A stretch of DNA of 64,000 bases, taken from contig CAIMFY010000074.1 of NCBI GenBank assembly GCA_903840415.1, positions 186,001-250,000 of the forward strand, given 5' to 3'. Position numbers and translations under genes: made by a program. Shown piece after piece: positions 10,150-19,299 of the stretch. A model generated the notes under the pieces. It saw only the letters and a list, made by a program, of their open reading frames with translations, was not told the DNA's origin and did not search any database. This stretch comes from an uncultured Opitutia bacterium (lineage in GTDB: Bacteria > Verrucomicrobiota > Verrucomicrobiia > Opitutales > Opitutaceae). Position 1 is the first letter of the stretch, and the number at the start of each line of letters is the position of its first letter.

Positions 10150-11070
10150 ATGAGCGCCGTCACCACCGCCCCATTCCCAGTCAGGCGCGCCCCGGTGCGC
10201 GCCGTCGGCCCGCGCGTGGTCCGCAACCCCTGGTGGGTGCGAGTGATCTTCATGACGATCGCGCTCAGCTTCGTCGGCTTTTTCCTGCTGCTGCCGCTGG
10301 TGGCGGTGTTTGTCGAAGCGCTGCGCAAAGGCTTCGGCGCCTACTTCCACGCCTTCGCCGATCCGGACGCGCGCAGCGCGATCCGGCTGACCCTGACGGC
10401 CGCGGCGATTGCGGTGCCGGCGAATCTAGTCTTTGGCATCGCGGCGTCGTGGTGCATCGCGAAGTTTAATTTCGCCGGCAAAAGCATCCTCACCACGCTC
10501 ATCGATCTGCCGTTCGCGGTCTCCCCGGTGATCTCCGGCTTGATTTACGTGCTCGTCTTCGGGGCGCAGGGCTGGCTCGGGCCTTACCTCGGAGCCGGCG
10601 ATCACCCGTGGTTGGGCGAGTGGATCAACCAGCACGACATCACGATCATTTTCGCGGTTCCCGGCATCGTGTTGGCGACGATCTTTGTGACTTTTCCGTT
10701 CGTGGCCCGCGAACTCATCCCGCTGATGCAGACGCAGGGCAACGACGAGGAATACGCGGCGCTGACGCTCGGCGCCAACGGCTGGCAGACGTTCTGGCAT
10801 GTGACGTTGCCGAATATCAAGTGGGGTCTCTTCTATGGCGTCATCCTGTGCAACGCCCGCGCCATGGGCGAATTTGGTGCAGTCTCCGTCGTCTCTGGCC
10901 ACATTCGTGGCGAGACCAACACGATGCCGCTGCACATCGAGATACTCTACAACGAATATAACTTTGTCGCCGCCTTTGCGATTTCCTCGCTGCTGGCAAT
11001 GCTGGGCATCGTGACGTTGATTTTGAAGAGCTTCATCGAGTGGCGCCATATGCAGGCGAAGACGAGCTGA
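10150..11070 (+). CDS. cysW: Sulfate ABC transporter permease CysW
   Basis: Second inner-membrane permease of the sulfate importer, 306 residues. Seen: [22 protein letters not shown], the EAA-type loop [21 protein letters not shown], and the CysW-specific [27 protein letters not shown]. The ATG at 10150 lies two bases after the cysT stop. Its own stop codon touches the first inverted repeat of the inserted four-helix-bundle segment, which separates it from cysA by 480 bp. Confidence 0.95.
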   Translation: MSAVTTAPFPVRRAPVRAVGPRVVRNPWWVRVIFMTIALSFVGFFLLLPLVAVFVEALRKGFGAYFHAFADPDARSAIRLTLTAAAIAVPANLVFGIAASWCIAKFNFAGKSILTTLIDLPFAVSPVISGLIYVLVFGAQGWLGPYLGAGDHPWLGEWINQHDITIIFAVPGIVLATIFVTFPFVARELIPLMQTQGNDEEYAALTLGANGWQTFWHVTLPNIKWGLFYGVILCNARAMGEFGAVSVVSGHIRGETNTMPLHIEILYNEYNFVAAFAISSLLAMLGIVTLILKSFIEWRHMQAKTS

Positions 11071-11109
11071 ACGTCGAACGCCCAACTTCGAACGCCGAAC
11101 ATCGAACGG
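11069..11109. repeat. Left TCGAAC-rich repeat flanking a four-helix-bundle gene
   Basis: A run built of GAACGTCGAACG / CAACTTCGAACG / GAACATCGAACG units. It is an inverted, slightly offset counterpart of the repeat at 11502-11538. The word CGAACATCGAACG occurs here and, reversed, in the right copy. It begins within the last codons of cysW. Confidence 0.75.
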
Positions 11110-11117
11110 AAAATGCC

Positions 11118-11483
11118 ATGAGCGCGGAACGCTACGACCTTGAAGAACGCCTGCTAGAATACGCGGCGAGAATCATCCGATTGGCGGAACAGGTGACACG
11201 TTCGTCGGCAGGGCAGCATGTCGCGCTGCAGATTTTGCGCTCCGGCACCTCACCGCTGCCGAACCACGGGGAAGCGCAAGCCGCGGAATCGAATCGCGAC
11301 TTCGTTCACAAACTAAAAATCTGCCTGAAGGAACTGCGCGAGACGCTGCGTTGGCTGCGCCTCATCCAGCGCGTGCCGCTCGTGAAGAAACCCGAGCGGG
11401 TGGCTTCACTGCTGCAAGAGACGGATGAACTGATCCGCATCTTCGTCACCAGCATCAAGACCGCCCAGAAAAACACCAAGTGA
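11118..11483 (+). CDS. Four-helix-bundle protein (23S rRNA intervening-sequence protein family)
   Basis: A 121-residue all-helical protein starting [20 protein letters not shown]. Seen: the family-typical core [54 protein letters not shown] and a last helix [20 protein letters not shown]. Members of this family occur inside 23S rRNA intervening sequences and as isolated genes scattered in environmental bacteria; they resemble the Avd accessory protein of diversity-generating retroelements in fold. Function is unknown. Here it splits cysW from cysA and is bordered by TCGAAC-rich inverted repeats, so it looks like an inserted module rather than a sulfur gene. It keeps operon orientation. Confidence 0.88.
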   Translation: MSAERYDLEERLLEYAARIIRLAEQVTRSSAGQHVALQILRSGTSPLPNHGEAQAAESNRDFVHKLKICLKELRETLRWLRLIQRVPLVKKPERVASLLQETDELIRIFVTSIKTAQKNTK

Positions 11484-11501
11484 CGATGCCGCCATCTGTT
11501 C

Positions 11502-11538
11502 AAAGTTCGACGTTGGAAGTTCGACGTTCGATGTTCGC
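11502..11538. repeat. Right TCGAAC-rich repeat flanking a four-helix-bundle gene
   Basis: AAAGTTCGACGTTGGAAG followed by TTCGACGTTCGATGTTCG units, the inverse complement type of the repeat at 11069-11109. It ends 12 bp before the cysA start codon, so it could influence cysA translation. Confidence 0.75.
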
Positions 11539-11550
11539 CCCAGTCATCGC

Positions 11551-12606
11551 ATGAGCATCGCCGTCAAAAATATTCGCAAGACATTCGGGGCGTTCACCGC
11601 CTTGGATGGCGTCGATCTCAATGTGCGCAGTGGCCAGCTCGTGGCTTTGCTGGGTCCGTCGGGCTCCGGCAAGACCACGTTGTTGCGCATCATCGCCGGC
11701 CTCGAATATGCCGATCCGGAAAGTGGACGCATCCAATTTCACGGCGAAGATGTGACCGATGTGCCCGCCGGCAAACGCAAGGTCGGCTTTGTCTTCCAGC
11801 ATTACGCGCTCTTCCGGCACATGACGATTTGTGAAAATATCGCCTTCGGCCTGAAGGTGCGCGGCCGGCGCGAGCGTCCAGCGAAGGACGAAATCGCGGC
11901 GCGCGTCGCGAAATTGCTCAAACTGGTGCAGCTGGATCAGCTCGGCGGACGCTATCAGCATCGACTTTCCGGCGGCCAGCGCCAGCGGATCGCGCTCGCC
12001 CGCGCGCTGGCGGTCGAGCCGAAGGTGCTGCTGCTCGACGAGCCGTTCGGCGCGCTCGACGCCAAGGTGCGCAAGGAGCTGCGCCGCTGGCTCCGCCGAT
12101 TTCAGGATGAGATCAATATCACGACGATCTTTGTCACGCATGACCAGGAGGAGGCGCTCGAGATCGCCGACGAGGTCGTGATCATGAACAACGCGCGAGT
12201 CGAACAAGTGGGCACGCCGCAGGAAGTTTATGACCGGCCGGCGTCGCCTTTTGTCTATCAGTTTCTCGGCAACGTAAACGTGCTCCGGGCCCAATCCTTG
12301 GCGCATGCCGGCGCCCACGCGCCGACGGAAGCCATGCTGGAGGTCGATGGGCAGATCTATGTGCGACCGCACGACATCGAAGTGTTGCCGCATGTGCCGG
12401 GAGCCGCCGGCGTTGTCGCCGTGTTGCGCTACATCCACGCGGCCGGTTCGACCGCGCGCCTTTCGCTGGAACAAGTGTCGACGCGCGAACCCATCGAGGT
12501 GGAAACCACGCGTGTGACACTGGCTGGCCTTGACCTGCAGGTGGGCGACCTCGTGAATTTGCGCCTGCGCCAATCGCGATCCTTCGACGACGACTTCTCC
12601 ATTTAA
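11551..12606 (+). CDS. cysA: Sulfate ABC transporter ATP-binding protein CysA
   Basis: ATPase that energises the CysTW sulfate channel at the cytoplasmic face, 351 residues. Seen: Walker [10 protein letters not shown] near residue 37, Q-loop [13 protein letters not shown], signature [15 protein letters not shown], Walker [12 protein letters not shown], switch histidine FVTHDQEEA, and a C-terminal TOBE-like regulatory domain from about residue 245 (VRPHDIEV). The family length is usual. It restarts after the four-helix-bundle insertion, so expression must pass through the repeats or use its own promoter. Confidence 0.96.
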   Translation: MSIAVKNIRKTFGAFTALDGVDLNVRSGQLVALLGPSGSGKTTLLRIIAGLEYADPESGRIQFHGEDVTDVPAGKRKVGFVFQHYALFRHMTICENIAFGLKVRGRRERPAKDEIAARVAKLLKLVQLDQLGGRYQHRLSGGQRQRIALARALAVEPKVLLLDEPFGALDAKVRKELRRWLRRFQDEINITTIFVTHDQEEALEIADEVVIMNNARVEQVGTPQEVYDRPASPFVYQFLGNVNVLRAQSLAHAGAHAPTEAMLEVDGQIYVRPHDIEVLPHVPGAAGVVAVLRYIHAAGSTARLSLEQVSTREPIEVETTRVTLAGLDLQVGDLVNLRLRQSRSFDDDFSI

Positions 12607-12638
12607 TTCCCGGTAACCAAACTCAACCCACGCTCATC

Positions 12639-13625
12639 ATGGCCAAAATCTATAACGACATCACCGAGACCATCGGTAACACTCCGCTCGTGCGCCTCAA
12701 TCGCACCGCGGCGCTTCACGGCGCCCAGGCGGAAATCCTCCTGAAACTGGAGTTTTTCAACCCGCTCTCATCCGTCAAAGACCGCATTGGCTTCGCCATG
12801 ATCGACGATGCGCTGAAGAGCGGCAAGATTACCACCAAATCTGTCCTCATCGAACCGACGAGCGGCAACACCGGCATCGCGCTCGCGTTCGTCGCCGCCT
12901 CCAAGGGCATCACACTCATTCTCACGATGCCCGAGACGATGACGATGGAGCGCCGCAAGCTCCTCAAGATTCTCGGCGCGCGCCTCGTCCTCACTGAGGG
13001 TTCAAAGGGCATGAAGGGCGCCATCGCCAAAGCCGAGGAACTCGCGTCGAAGATTCCCAACAGCGTCATCCTCCAGCAATTCTCCAACCCGGCGAATCCC
13101 GCGGTGCACCGCAAGACGACCGCGGAGGAAATCTGGCGCGATACCGACGGCAAGGTCGACATCGTCGTCGCCGGCATCGGCACCGGCGGAACGATCACGG
13201 GCGTTGGCGAAGTGCTGAAGGCCCGCAAACCCTCCGTGAAAATGGTTGCTATTGAGCCGGATGCCTCGCCGGTTCTCTCCGGTGGCGCGCCCGGTCCGCA
13301 CAAGCTTCAGGGCATCGGTGCCGGCTTCGTGCCCGCCGTGCTCAACACGAAAATTTACGACGAAGTGATCCGCGTGAAGGAAGCCGACTCCGGTCCCATC
13401 TCCAAACAGATTAACCAATTGGATGGCATTCCCGTGGGCATCTCGTCCGGTGCGATCGCCTGGGCTGCGATTCAACTCGCGAAACGTCCTGAAAATAAAG
13501 GCAAGCAGATCGTCGCGATCATTCCGTCGAGCACGGAGCGCTATCTGTCGTCGTGGCTGTTCGCGGATGTCGGCGTCGAGAGCGACTCCGTGGACGATCT
13601 CATTGGCGCGGCTCCGACGGCGTGA
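12639..13625 (+). CDS. cysK: Cysteine synthase A (O-acetylserine sulfhydrylase)
   Basis: PLP enzyme making cysteine from O-acetylserine and sulfide, the last step of assimilation. The 328 residues match the family. Seen: [11 protein letters not shown] at the N-terminus, the PLP lysine in [10 protein letters not shown] near residue 45, the substrate loop [12 protein letters not shown], the phosphate loop [13 protein letters not shown] and GIGAGFVP. It starts 32 bp after cysA and ends the sulfur block, followed by a terminator. No sulfate reduction genes (cysD, cysN, cysH, cysI) are in the window. Confidence 0.96.
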   Translation: MAKIYNDITETIGNTPLVRLNRTAALHGAQAEILLKLEFFNPLSSVKDRIGFAMIDDALKSGKITTKSVLIEPTSGNTGIALAFVAASKGITLILTMPETMTMERRKLLKILGARLVLTEGSKGMKGAIAKAEELASKIPNSVILQQFSNPANPAVHRKTTAEEIWRDTDGKVDIVVAGIGTGGTITGVGEVLKARKPSVKMVAIEPDASPVLSGGAPGPHKLQGIGAGFVPAVLNTKIYDEVIRVKEADSGPISKQINQLDGIPVGISSGAIAWAAIQLAKRPENKGKQIVAIIPSSTERYLSSWLFADVGVESDSVDDLIGAAPTA

Positions 13626-13629
13626 AGCG

Positions 13630-13650
13630 GCGCCGGTCTGAGACCGGCGC
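13630..13650 (+). repeat. Perfect hairpin after cysK
   Basis: GCGCCGGTC at 13630-13638 and GACCGGCGC at 13642-13650 form a 9-bp stem with a three-base loop. No T-run follows; it may be a REP-like element or an RNA 3'-end stabiliser ahead of the terminator at 13676. Confidence 0.5.
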
Positions 13651-13675
13651 ATCAGCTTCCTCAGAGTGTTCCGGG

Positions 13676-13702
13676 CCGGTCAACTGACCGGTCCTATTTT
13701 TT
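13676..13702. terminator. Terminator between convergent cysK and ctaG
   Basis: CCGGTCA at 13676-13682 pairs with TGACCGG at 13685-13691, followed by TCCTATTTTTT. It overlaps the ctaG stop codon and serves cysK on the plus strand. Confidence 0.65.
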
Positions 13703-14488
13703 ATCCGCACGCTCGCCGGCGCGGAACCAGTGGTAGAACGCCACGCCAAACGCGCTGCCGGCCACGCCCATGCCGACGAGTTTCATGCCGACACCCGCCA
13801 GCAACTGATCGTCGGCGGCGGAAAAACTGGCGAAGAGTCGCGGGGCGTATTCGTAGGTGGGGTAGAGGATGTCGTCAGAAAACGTGATGTAGGCGAAGAC
13901 CGGTGTCATCAGGATCAACACGCTGAAGAAATACACCATTTGTCCGCCATAGGTGATCGGCGGCAGCACCCGTGACGGACTCAGCATCGGCCACCAGTAG
14001 AACAGCGCTGCGCCGAAAAACATCACGTGTTCGCCGACGTGGACGAGTTTGTTTTGCAGCGCGAGGTCGTAGGCATAGGGCGCGTGCCATAGGCTGATGA
14101 CGAGAGTGTAGATGACGGCGCACATCAGCGGATGCGTGAGGAGGCGGAGCGGTCGCCGCAACGCCGGCTGGGCCAACACCGGATCGATCATCCACGACGT
14201 GAGGCCGAGGAGAAACAGGATGGCAGCCGGATAAATCAGCAACTGGTGTTGAAACATATGCGCGCTGAAAAGAAATCGCTCGCCGATTTGATCGAGTGGT
14301 GAACCGACGGCGAAGTAGAAAATGAAGAGTGACGAATAGAAGCACCACGCGCAGCGCTGGGGAAATGGTTCGCCGACCGGCGCCAGTCGGGCGCGCAGCG
14401 GGCCAGCGGCGACGGCCCAGAGCCAGCCGAGGAGCACCAGCCCGCCGACGAGGTACGGTTCATTGTGCCAGTGACGCCAGTCGATCAT
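13694..14488 (-). CDS. ctaG: Cytochrome c oxidase assembly factor CtaG (caa3 type)
   Basis: Inner-membrane protein of the caa3_CtaG family, needed for assembly of caa3-type oxidase, probably CuB insertion; it is not the Cox11-type CtaG. The 264 residues form about seven membrane segments. Seen: SAHMFQHQLLIYPAAILFLLG, SLWHAPYAYDLALQN and VHVGEHVMFFGAALFYWWP, with the conserved His residues of the family. It lies 60 bp downstream of subunit IV on the minus strand, the last gene of the oxidase operon. Confidence 0.9.
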   Translation of the reverse strand: MIDWRHWHNEPYLVGGLVLLGWLWAVAAGPLRARLAPVGEPFPQRCAWCFYSSLFIFYFAVGSPLDQIGERFLFSAHMFQHQLLIYPAAILFLLGLTSWMIDPVLAQPALRRPLRLLTHPLMCAVIYTLVISLWHAPYAYDLALQNKLVHVGEHVMFFGAALFYWWPMLSPSRVLPPITYGGQMVYFFSVLILMTPVFAYITFSDDILYPTYEYAPRLFASFSAADDQLLAGVGMKLVGMGVAGSAFGVAFYHWFRAGERADKK

Positions 14489-14548
14489 CGGAAAAGAGAA
14501 AGGCGGCCCGAGGCCGCCTGCGACGCAAGAGTGATTTTAGCCCGCTGC

Positions 14549-14887
14549 TTAGGTTGGTAGCGGCAGCGATGCAGTGGCACCGAAGAGCTGGAGCAGCGCC
14601 CACATCGTGCCGCCGGTCAGCACCAGCCCGATAAAAAAGAGGATCGTGCAGAACGGTTTGTCCCACCGCAGGTGCATGAAATAGAAGATCACGAACATGA
14701 ACTTAACGGCCGAGAGTGTGACGAGCGCCGTAACGATCATCCATTTCGCGAATGGCAGATAGACGCCGATGATTTCCACGCCGGTGATGACCGCGAGGAG
14801 CATCGCGATCTCCACATAGAGTGGAAACTTGCTTTCGTCGTGGTGTCCGTGGTCGGAGGCGGGAAGGGTGGCGGCGGGTGCGGTCAT
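14549..14887 (-). CDS. coxD: Cytochrome c oxidase subunit IV
   Basis: Small inner-membrane subunit, 112 residues with three hydrophobic segments, of the prokaryotic COX4/CyoD type. Seen: FPLYVEIAMLLAVITGVEI, KWMIVTALVTLSAVKFMFVIFYFMHL and ILFFIGLVLTGGTMWALL. The start codon at 14887 is preceded by 7 bp from the subunit III stop; a longer reading into subunit III was rejected as low-complexity. A His-rich stretch (SDHGHHDES) precedes the first membrane helix. Confidence 0.88.
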   Translation of the reverse strand: MTAPAATLPASDHGHHDESKFPLYVEIAMLLAVITGVEIIGVYLPFAKWMIVTALVTLSAVKFMFVIFYFMHLRWDKPFCTILFFIGLVLTGGTMWALLQLFGATASLPLPT

Positions 14888-14894
14888 AGTTGAA

Positions 14895-15740
14895 TCAAAG
14901 ATATTCGAGGAGATAGACGGCGGTGAAGATGACGATCCACACGATGTCGACGAAGTGCCAGTAAAGGCCCATCGACTCGACATCGATGGCGTGGCGCTCG
15001 TTGAAATCGACTGCACCGGCGGGCCGGGCAAACCAGAAGCAGGCGCCGATCGCCACGAGTGTGCCGCCGAGTGTCAGAAACTCGCGACCGGCGAAGCCAG
15101 TGAGCGAGTAGCCGTTAAAGCCGTGGAGCGACCAGACGAGTTCGATCACGAACTTCATCGCGAGCAGGAGCGTGCCGAAAAGCGCGGCGAGGTGGAGCAG
15201 GTTGGCGCCCCACGGGCCAGCGCCGCCGACGCCGTCGGCGCGCTTGAACGAACGCACATACATCAGCCCGAGCCAGAGGACGCCGATGGCGACGTGGCAG
15301 CCGTGCGTGCCGGTCAGAGTGAAGAACGTCGTCCCGAGCAGGCTGTTCGAGATCGTCATGTGATGCTCAAGGACGAAGTTGTTAAACTCGAAAACCTGAC
15401 AGCCGAGGAAGATCGTGCCGAAGAACATCGTCGTGAGCAGCGACCAGCGGCAGCTCCGGACGTTGCCTTTCTGGATCGCGTTGACGGCGAGCGCCATCAT
15501 CAGCGACGACATCAGGAGGATGAACGTCGAAAACGACGTGAGCTGAATGTCGAAGACGTCGAGAGGGCGGATACTGCCGGAGGGCGGATGGAGCCGGTAA
15601 ATGAGGTGCGTCGAAATCAGCGCGCCGAAGAACATGCAGTCCGACGCGAGAAACGCCCACATGAGGAGTTTCTTATTCGGAATGCCCGTCGCTGTGCTAG
15701 GGTCGTGATGGTGATCGATGGTGGCCGCGTGACTCGTCAT
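14895..15740 (-). CDS. coxC: Cytochrome c oxidase subunit III
   Basis: Inner-membrane oxidase subunit with seven predicted helices, 281 residues from the ATG at 15740. Seen: KLLMWAFLASDCMFFGALI, TGTHGCHVAIGVLWLGLM (the conserved H-G-H-like segment) and the C-terminal SMGLYWHFVDIVWIVIFTAVYLLEYL, which is highly characteristic of the family. N-terminal His-rich segment ATIDHHHDPST may bind metal. The upstream in-frame extension to 15989 overlaps ctaD and is rejected. Confidence 0.94.
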   Translation of the reverse strand: MTSHAATIDHHHDPSTATGIPNKKLLMWAFLASDCMFFGALISTHLIYRLHPPSGSIRPLDVFDIQLTSFSTFILLMSSLMMALAVNAIQKGNVRSCRWSLLTTMFFGTIFLGCQVFEFNNFVLEHHMTISNSLLGTTFFTLTGTHGCHVAIGVLWLGLMYVRSFKRADGVGGAGPWGANLLHLAALFGTLLLAMKFVIELVWSLHGFNGYSLTGFAGREFLTLGGTLVAIGACFWFARPAGAVDFNERHAIDVESMGLYWHFVDIVWIVIFTAVYLLEYL

Positions 15741-15778
15741 GTCGGAAGTTGGAGATGGAAGGCTGAAAGGTGAGGGGC

Positions 15779-17758
15779 TCAGTGTTTCTTGGCGGTTGCG
15801 TCGGGAGTGTGATCGTCGCCGGGAGGGTGAAGATGGTAACCCTCGGCACCTTCGAGCGCCCAGAGATAGATGCCGGCAAACATGATGACGCCGCCGGTGA
15901 GCGTGACGCCGAGTTTCCAGTGGATGCCGGGATGCACCCAATCGGCGTCGAGGGCACTGACGCCGATCGCTGCGATCAGAATGCCGCAACTCGCGACGAA
16001 CGGATAGATGGAGGAAAACGGCATGTGGATGCCGCCGTGGGTATCCTCGGCCTTCGCGTGCTCGGCCTTTTCCTGGGCGATTTCCTCCTGATGGTGTTTC
16101 TCATACCACCAGGCGTCGCGTGCATGGACCGTCGGAATCACGCGGAAATTATACTCCGGCGGCGGATTTGGGATCGACCATTCAAGGGTGCGGCCATCCC
16201 AGACATCGGGCCCGACGCGCTCGCCCTTCAGATAGGTATAAACCATCACGATGAAATAGATCAGGATGCCGAGCCCGAGAATGTAAGCGCCGATGGTTGA
16301 GACGAAGTTGGCGGTGTTCCAACCCATGTTCGGATCGTAGGTGAAGTTGCGGCGGGGCATGCCGTTCAGGCCGAGGAAGTGCATCGGAAAGAACGTGACG
16401 TTGAAGCCGACGAAGATGACCCAGAAGGAGAGTTTCCCCCAAAACTCGCTGACCATGCGCCCGAAGATCAGTGGAAACCAATAGTGGATGCCGGCGAGCA
16501 GGGCGAAAATCGAGCCGCCGATGAGCACGTAGTGGAAGTGTGCGACGACGAAATAACTGTCCTGCTGCTGGGCGTCGGCCGGCGCCGCGGAGTGCATTAC
16601 CCCGGAGAAGCCACCGATCATGAACATCCAGATGAAGCCGAGCGCGAACATCATCGGCGTGCGCATCTGGAGGTGGCCGCCCCAAAGGGTGCCAATCCAG
16701 TTGAAGATTTTCACGCCAGTGGGCACCGCGATGCACATCGTCGCGAGCGAGAACGCGGCCGTCGCGACTGCGCCCATGCCGGTGGTGAACATGTGGTGGC
16801 TCCAAACCGCGAAACCCAGAAAGCCGATACAGGCCCCAGAGAAGACCACGATCGGATAGCCGTAGAGCGGCTTGCGGGAGAAGCACGGCAGGATTTCTGA
16901 GACGATGCCCATGGCGGGCAGAATCAGGATGTAAACCTCGGGATGGCCAAACACCCAGAACAAGTGTTGCCAGAGAATCGGCATGCCGCCGCCCGACACT
17001 TCGAAGAAGTTGGTGCCGAAGTTGCGATCCATCATCAGTTCAACGAGAGCGATGGTGATCGCGGGAAATGAGAGGATGATGAGAAACGAGGTGACGAGCG
17101 TCATCCACACGAACACGGGCAGGCGCATCATCGTCATGCCGGGTGCGCGCATATTGATGATGGTGACGATGAAGTTTAGCGCCGCGGCGATGGAGGCGAC
17201 GCCGAGCAGTTGCAGGCCCATGATCCAGAAATCGGTCGCGTGGGCAGGATTGAAGGTCTTCGAGGTGAGCGGGGCGTAGCCGACCCAGCTGGCATCAGGC
17301 GCGCCAAAGCGGTCCACCGGGAGGAACCAGCCGATGTTCAGGATAATCGCGCCGGCGCAAAACGTCCACAACGAGAACGCATTCAGGCGCGGAAACGCGA
17401 CGTCGCGCGCCCCGATTTGCAGCGGCATGATGAAGTTGAAGAACGCGGCGCCGAGCGGCATGACGGCGAGAAAAATCATCGTCGTGCCATGCATCGTGAA
17501 CATGGTGTTGAACTGCTGCGCGGTCAGCACGGTGTTGTTCGGCACCATGAGTTGCGTGCGGATGAGCAGCGCCTCGAAGCCGCCCACGATGAAAAAAAAC
17601 AGCGCGAAGAGTCCGTAGAGAAAACCGATCTTTTTGTGATCGACGGTTGTTAGCCAGCCCATGAGGCCGGTCGGCGCAATGGGTCGCCAGAGGACGAAAG
17701 TTTTGGCAGGTGCGTGCTCCTCTTGGGGGAGGAAATCCGATTTGGCGGTTGCGTCCAT
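15779..17758 (-). CDS. ctaD: Cytochrome c oxidase subunit I
   Basis: Catalytic subunit holding heme a and the heme a3-CuB centre, 659 residues. Seen: VDHKKIG near the N-terminus, the heme a ligand in FTMHGTTM, the D-channel glutamate and CuB histidine in WVFGHPEVY (an A-type oxidase mark), CuB histidines VWSHHMF, and heme ligands VAHFHYVLIGG. The C-terminal 100 residues add His-rich loops and two further helices, as in longer caa3-type subunit I. The start lies 10 bp after the subunit II stop. It pumps protons while reducing oxygen with electrons from the fused cytochrome of subunit II. Confidence 0.97.
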   Translation of the reverse strand: MDATAKSDFLPQEEHAPAKTFVLWRPIAPTGLMGWLTTVDHKKIGFLYGLFALFFFIVGGFEALLIRTQLMVPNNTVLTAQQFNTMFTMHGTTMIFLAVMPLGAAFFNFIMPLQIGARDVAFPRLNAFSLWTFCAGAIILNIGWFLPVDRFGAPDASWVGYAPLTSKTFNPAHATDFWIMGLQLLGVASIAAALNFIVTIINMRAPGMTMMRLPVFVWMTLVTSFLIILSFPAITIALVELMMDRNFGTNFFEVSGGGMPILWQHLFWVFGHPEVYILILPAMGIVSEILPCFSRKPLYGYPIVVFSGACIGFLGFAVWSHHMFTTGMGAVATAAFSLATMCIAVPTGVKIFNWIGTLWGGHLQMRTPMMFALGFIWMFMIGGFSGVMHSAAPADAQQQDSYFVVAHFHYVLIGGSIFALLAGIHYWFPLIFGRMVSEFWGKLSFWVIFVGFNVTFFPMHFLGLNGMPRRNFTYDPNMGWNTANFVSTIGAYILGLGILIYFIVMVYTYLKGERVGPDVWDGRTLEWSIPNPPPEYNFRVIPTVHARDAWWYEKHHQEEIAQEKAEHAKAEDTHGGIHMPFSSIYPFVASCGILIAAIGVSALDADWVHPGIHWKLGVTLTGGVIMFAGIYLWALEGAEGYHLHPPGDDHTPDATAKKH

Positions 17759-17768
17759 GGTTGGGAAA

Positions 17769-19061
17769 TTACTTCAGACTTTCGATGTAGGCGACGAGCG
17801 CAGCTTCGTCGGCATCGGTCAGGGTGATTTTGTTGTCGAGGTAACCCTTGGCCATTTTGTTGCCAGGTTTCGCGGCGCCGGGATTGTGGATCCAGCGCTG
17901 GAGTTGCTCGTGATTGTTTTCGAGCAGCCCCGCGGCGATGGTCGTGCGGGCGCCGACATGAGTGAGTTCGGGCGCGGTGACGCCCTGCGCGCCGTGTCCA
18001 CGGACAGTGTGGCAACCGACGCAAGTCTTCGCCGTGAAGAGCGCCTTGCCCTTCGCGATCAGTTCGGGGTCTTCGTTTTTCTCGGGGAACTGCTTTTCTT
18101 TCCAGGCCTCAAGCGGTGCAACATCAAACCTGCTGGAAAAACCTGATTCGTTTTGCCGGAACGCGCGCAGCGAGGCGAATTGGGCCTTGGCGCCGCCAGT
18201 GGCCGCCGTCTTGACCGGCACGTTGCGGGCGGGCTGAAGTTGTGAGTCGAGCCAGTCGTTGAAATCCTTCGGTCCGAGGGCGACGATGCGAAAGCGCATG
18301 ACGGCGTGCGAATCACCGCAATACTCGGCGCACTGACCCCAGTAATAGCCGGGATGGTCGGCCTTCAGCCAGAGGAAGTTCGCGCGATTCGGGATCATGT
18401 CGACTTTGCCGGCGAGCTTCGGAATCCAGAACGAGTGGATGACGTCAGTCGTGCGGAGGTTGAACCGGACAGGACGACCGGCGGGGATGATGAGTTCGTT
18501 GGCGGTCGCGAGCGGCGCCTTGCCGCCGGACTCGGGCACGGTCGCGAGCTCGCCTGGATATTCGAAGCGCCACCACCATTGGTAACCGGTGGCGTTGACC
18601 TCGTAGGCTTCACCTTTCTGAAGCATCTCTTCGAACTGCGCGCGGGTCTCTACGCCGGGCACGTCGTAGGTGAACCAGATGGCTTTGAGTGTGGGAATCG
18701 CGATGATGACGAGGGCAAGGACGGAACCAGCGATGAGGCCGATTTCGACGAGCGGATTGCCGTGGCTTTGCGGCGGAGGTTCGGCGTGTTCGTCGGCGGC
18801 GTTGCGCGCCTTGAACTTCACGGTCGCGTAAGCGAGCACCGCGCCGACCAAAATGAAGATCACGAGCGTGACCCAGCAGGTCACAAAGAACAGGTCAGTC
18901 TGGGACCGGGCGACAGGACCTTCGGTGAAGATCGTGGTTTGGCGCCCGTCCATCACAAAGAAATTTGCGTCTGACGCCCGGAGCAGGGAACCGCCGCCGA
19001 GAATCAGGAACGCACTAACATTCAGGCAGAATAGTTTCGTGAGCAGGGTGGTCAGACGCAT
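17769..19061 (-). CDS. coxB: Cytochrome c oxidase subunit II with fused cytochrome c domain (caa3)
   Basis: Electron-entry subunit of the caa3 oxidase. From the ATG at 19061 it is 430 residues; a TTG at 19139 is also in frame but lacks a signal-like start. Seen: an N-terminal hydrophobic signal, two membrane helices, the CuA site with DVIHSFW and GQCAEYCGDSHAVM, and a C-terminal cytochrome c domain with CVGCH and a candidate axial methionine in GNKMAKGYL. The heme domain makes this the caa3 type that accepts electrons directly. It is first in the minus-strand oxidase operon (II-I-III-IV-CtaG). Confidence 0.95.
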   Translation of the reverse strand: MRLTTLLTKLFCLNVSAFLILGGGSLLRASDANFFVMDGRQTTIFTEGPVARSQTDLFFVTCWVTLVIFILVGAVLAYATVKFKARNAADEHAEPPPQSHGNPLVEIGLIAGSVLALVIIAIPTLKAIWFTYDVPGVETRAQFEEMLQKGEAYEVNATGYQWWWRFEYPGELATVPESGGKAPLATANELIIPAGRPVRFNLRTTDVIHSFWIPKLAGKVDMIPNRANFLWLKADHPGYYWGQCAEYCGDSHAVMRFRIVALGPKDFNDWLDSQLQPARNVPVKTAATGGAKAQFASLRAFRQNESGFSSRFDVAPLEAWKEKQFPEKNEDPELIAKGKALFTAKTCVGCHTVRGHGAQGVTAPELTHVGARTTIAAGLLENNHEQLQRWIHNPGAAKPGNKMAKGYLDNKITLTDADEAALVAYIESLK

Positions 19062-19299
19062 GGGTGCAGTGGGAATGGCAGGTGGGAGCGGCGCTGGCGC
19101 CGTGGGGCAAAAGAGTTCGCGAACATTTCGGCATTTCAAGTCCTATCCGCATTTTTTGCCATCCACTGTGCATTTATTGGCTTAAAAAACGACGATGTTA
19201 CGGGCGCTTCTGACCTGAATTTTGGCCTTTTTGCATTATCGGCATAACTGCGGCTTCGCGTTTGCATGTTGTCGCGAGGTCGCCACTTCTTTTAACGCC

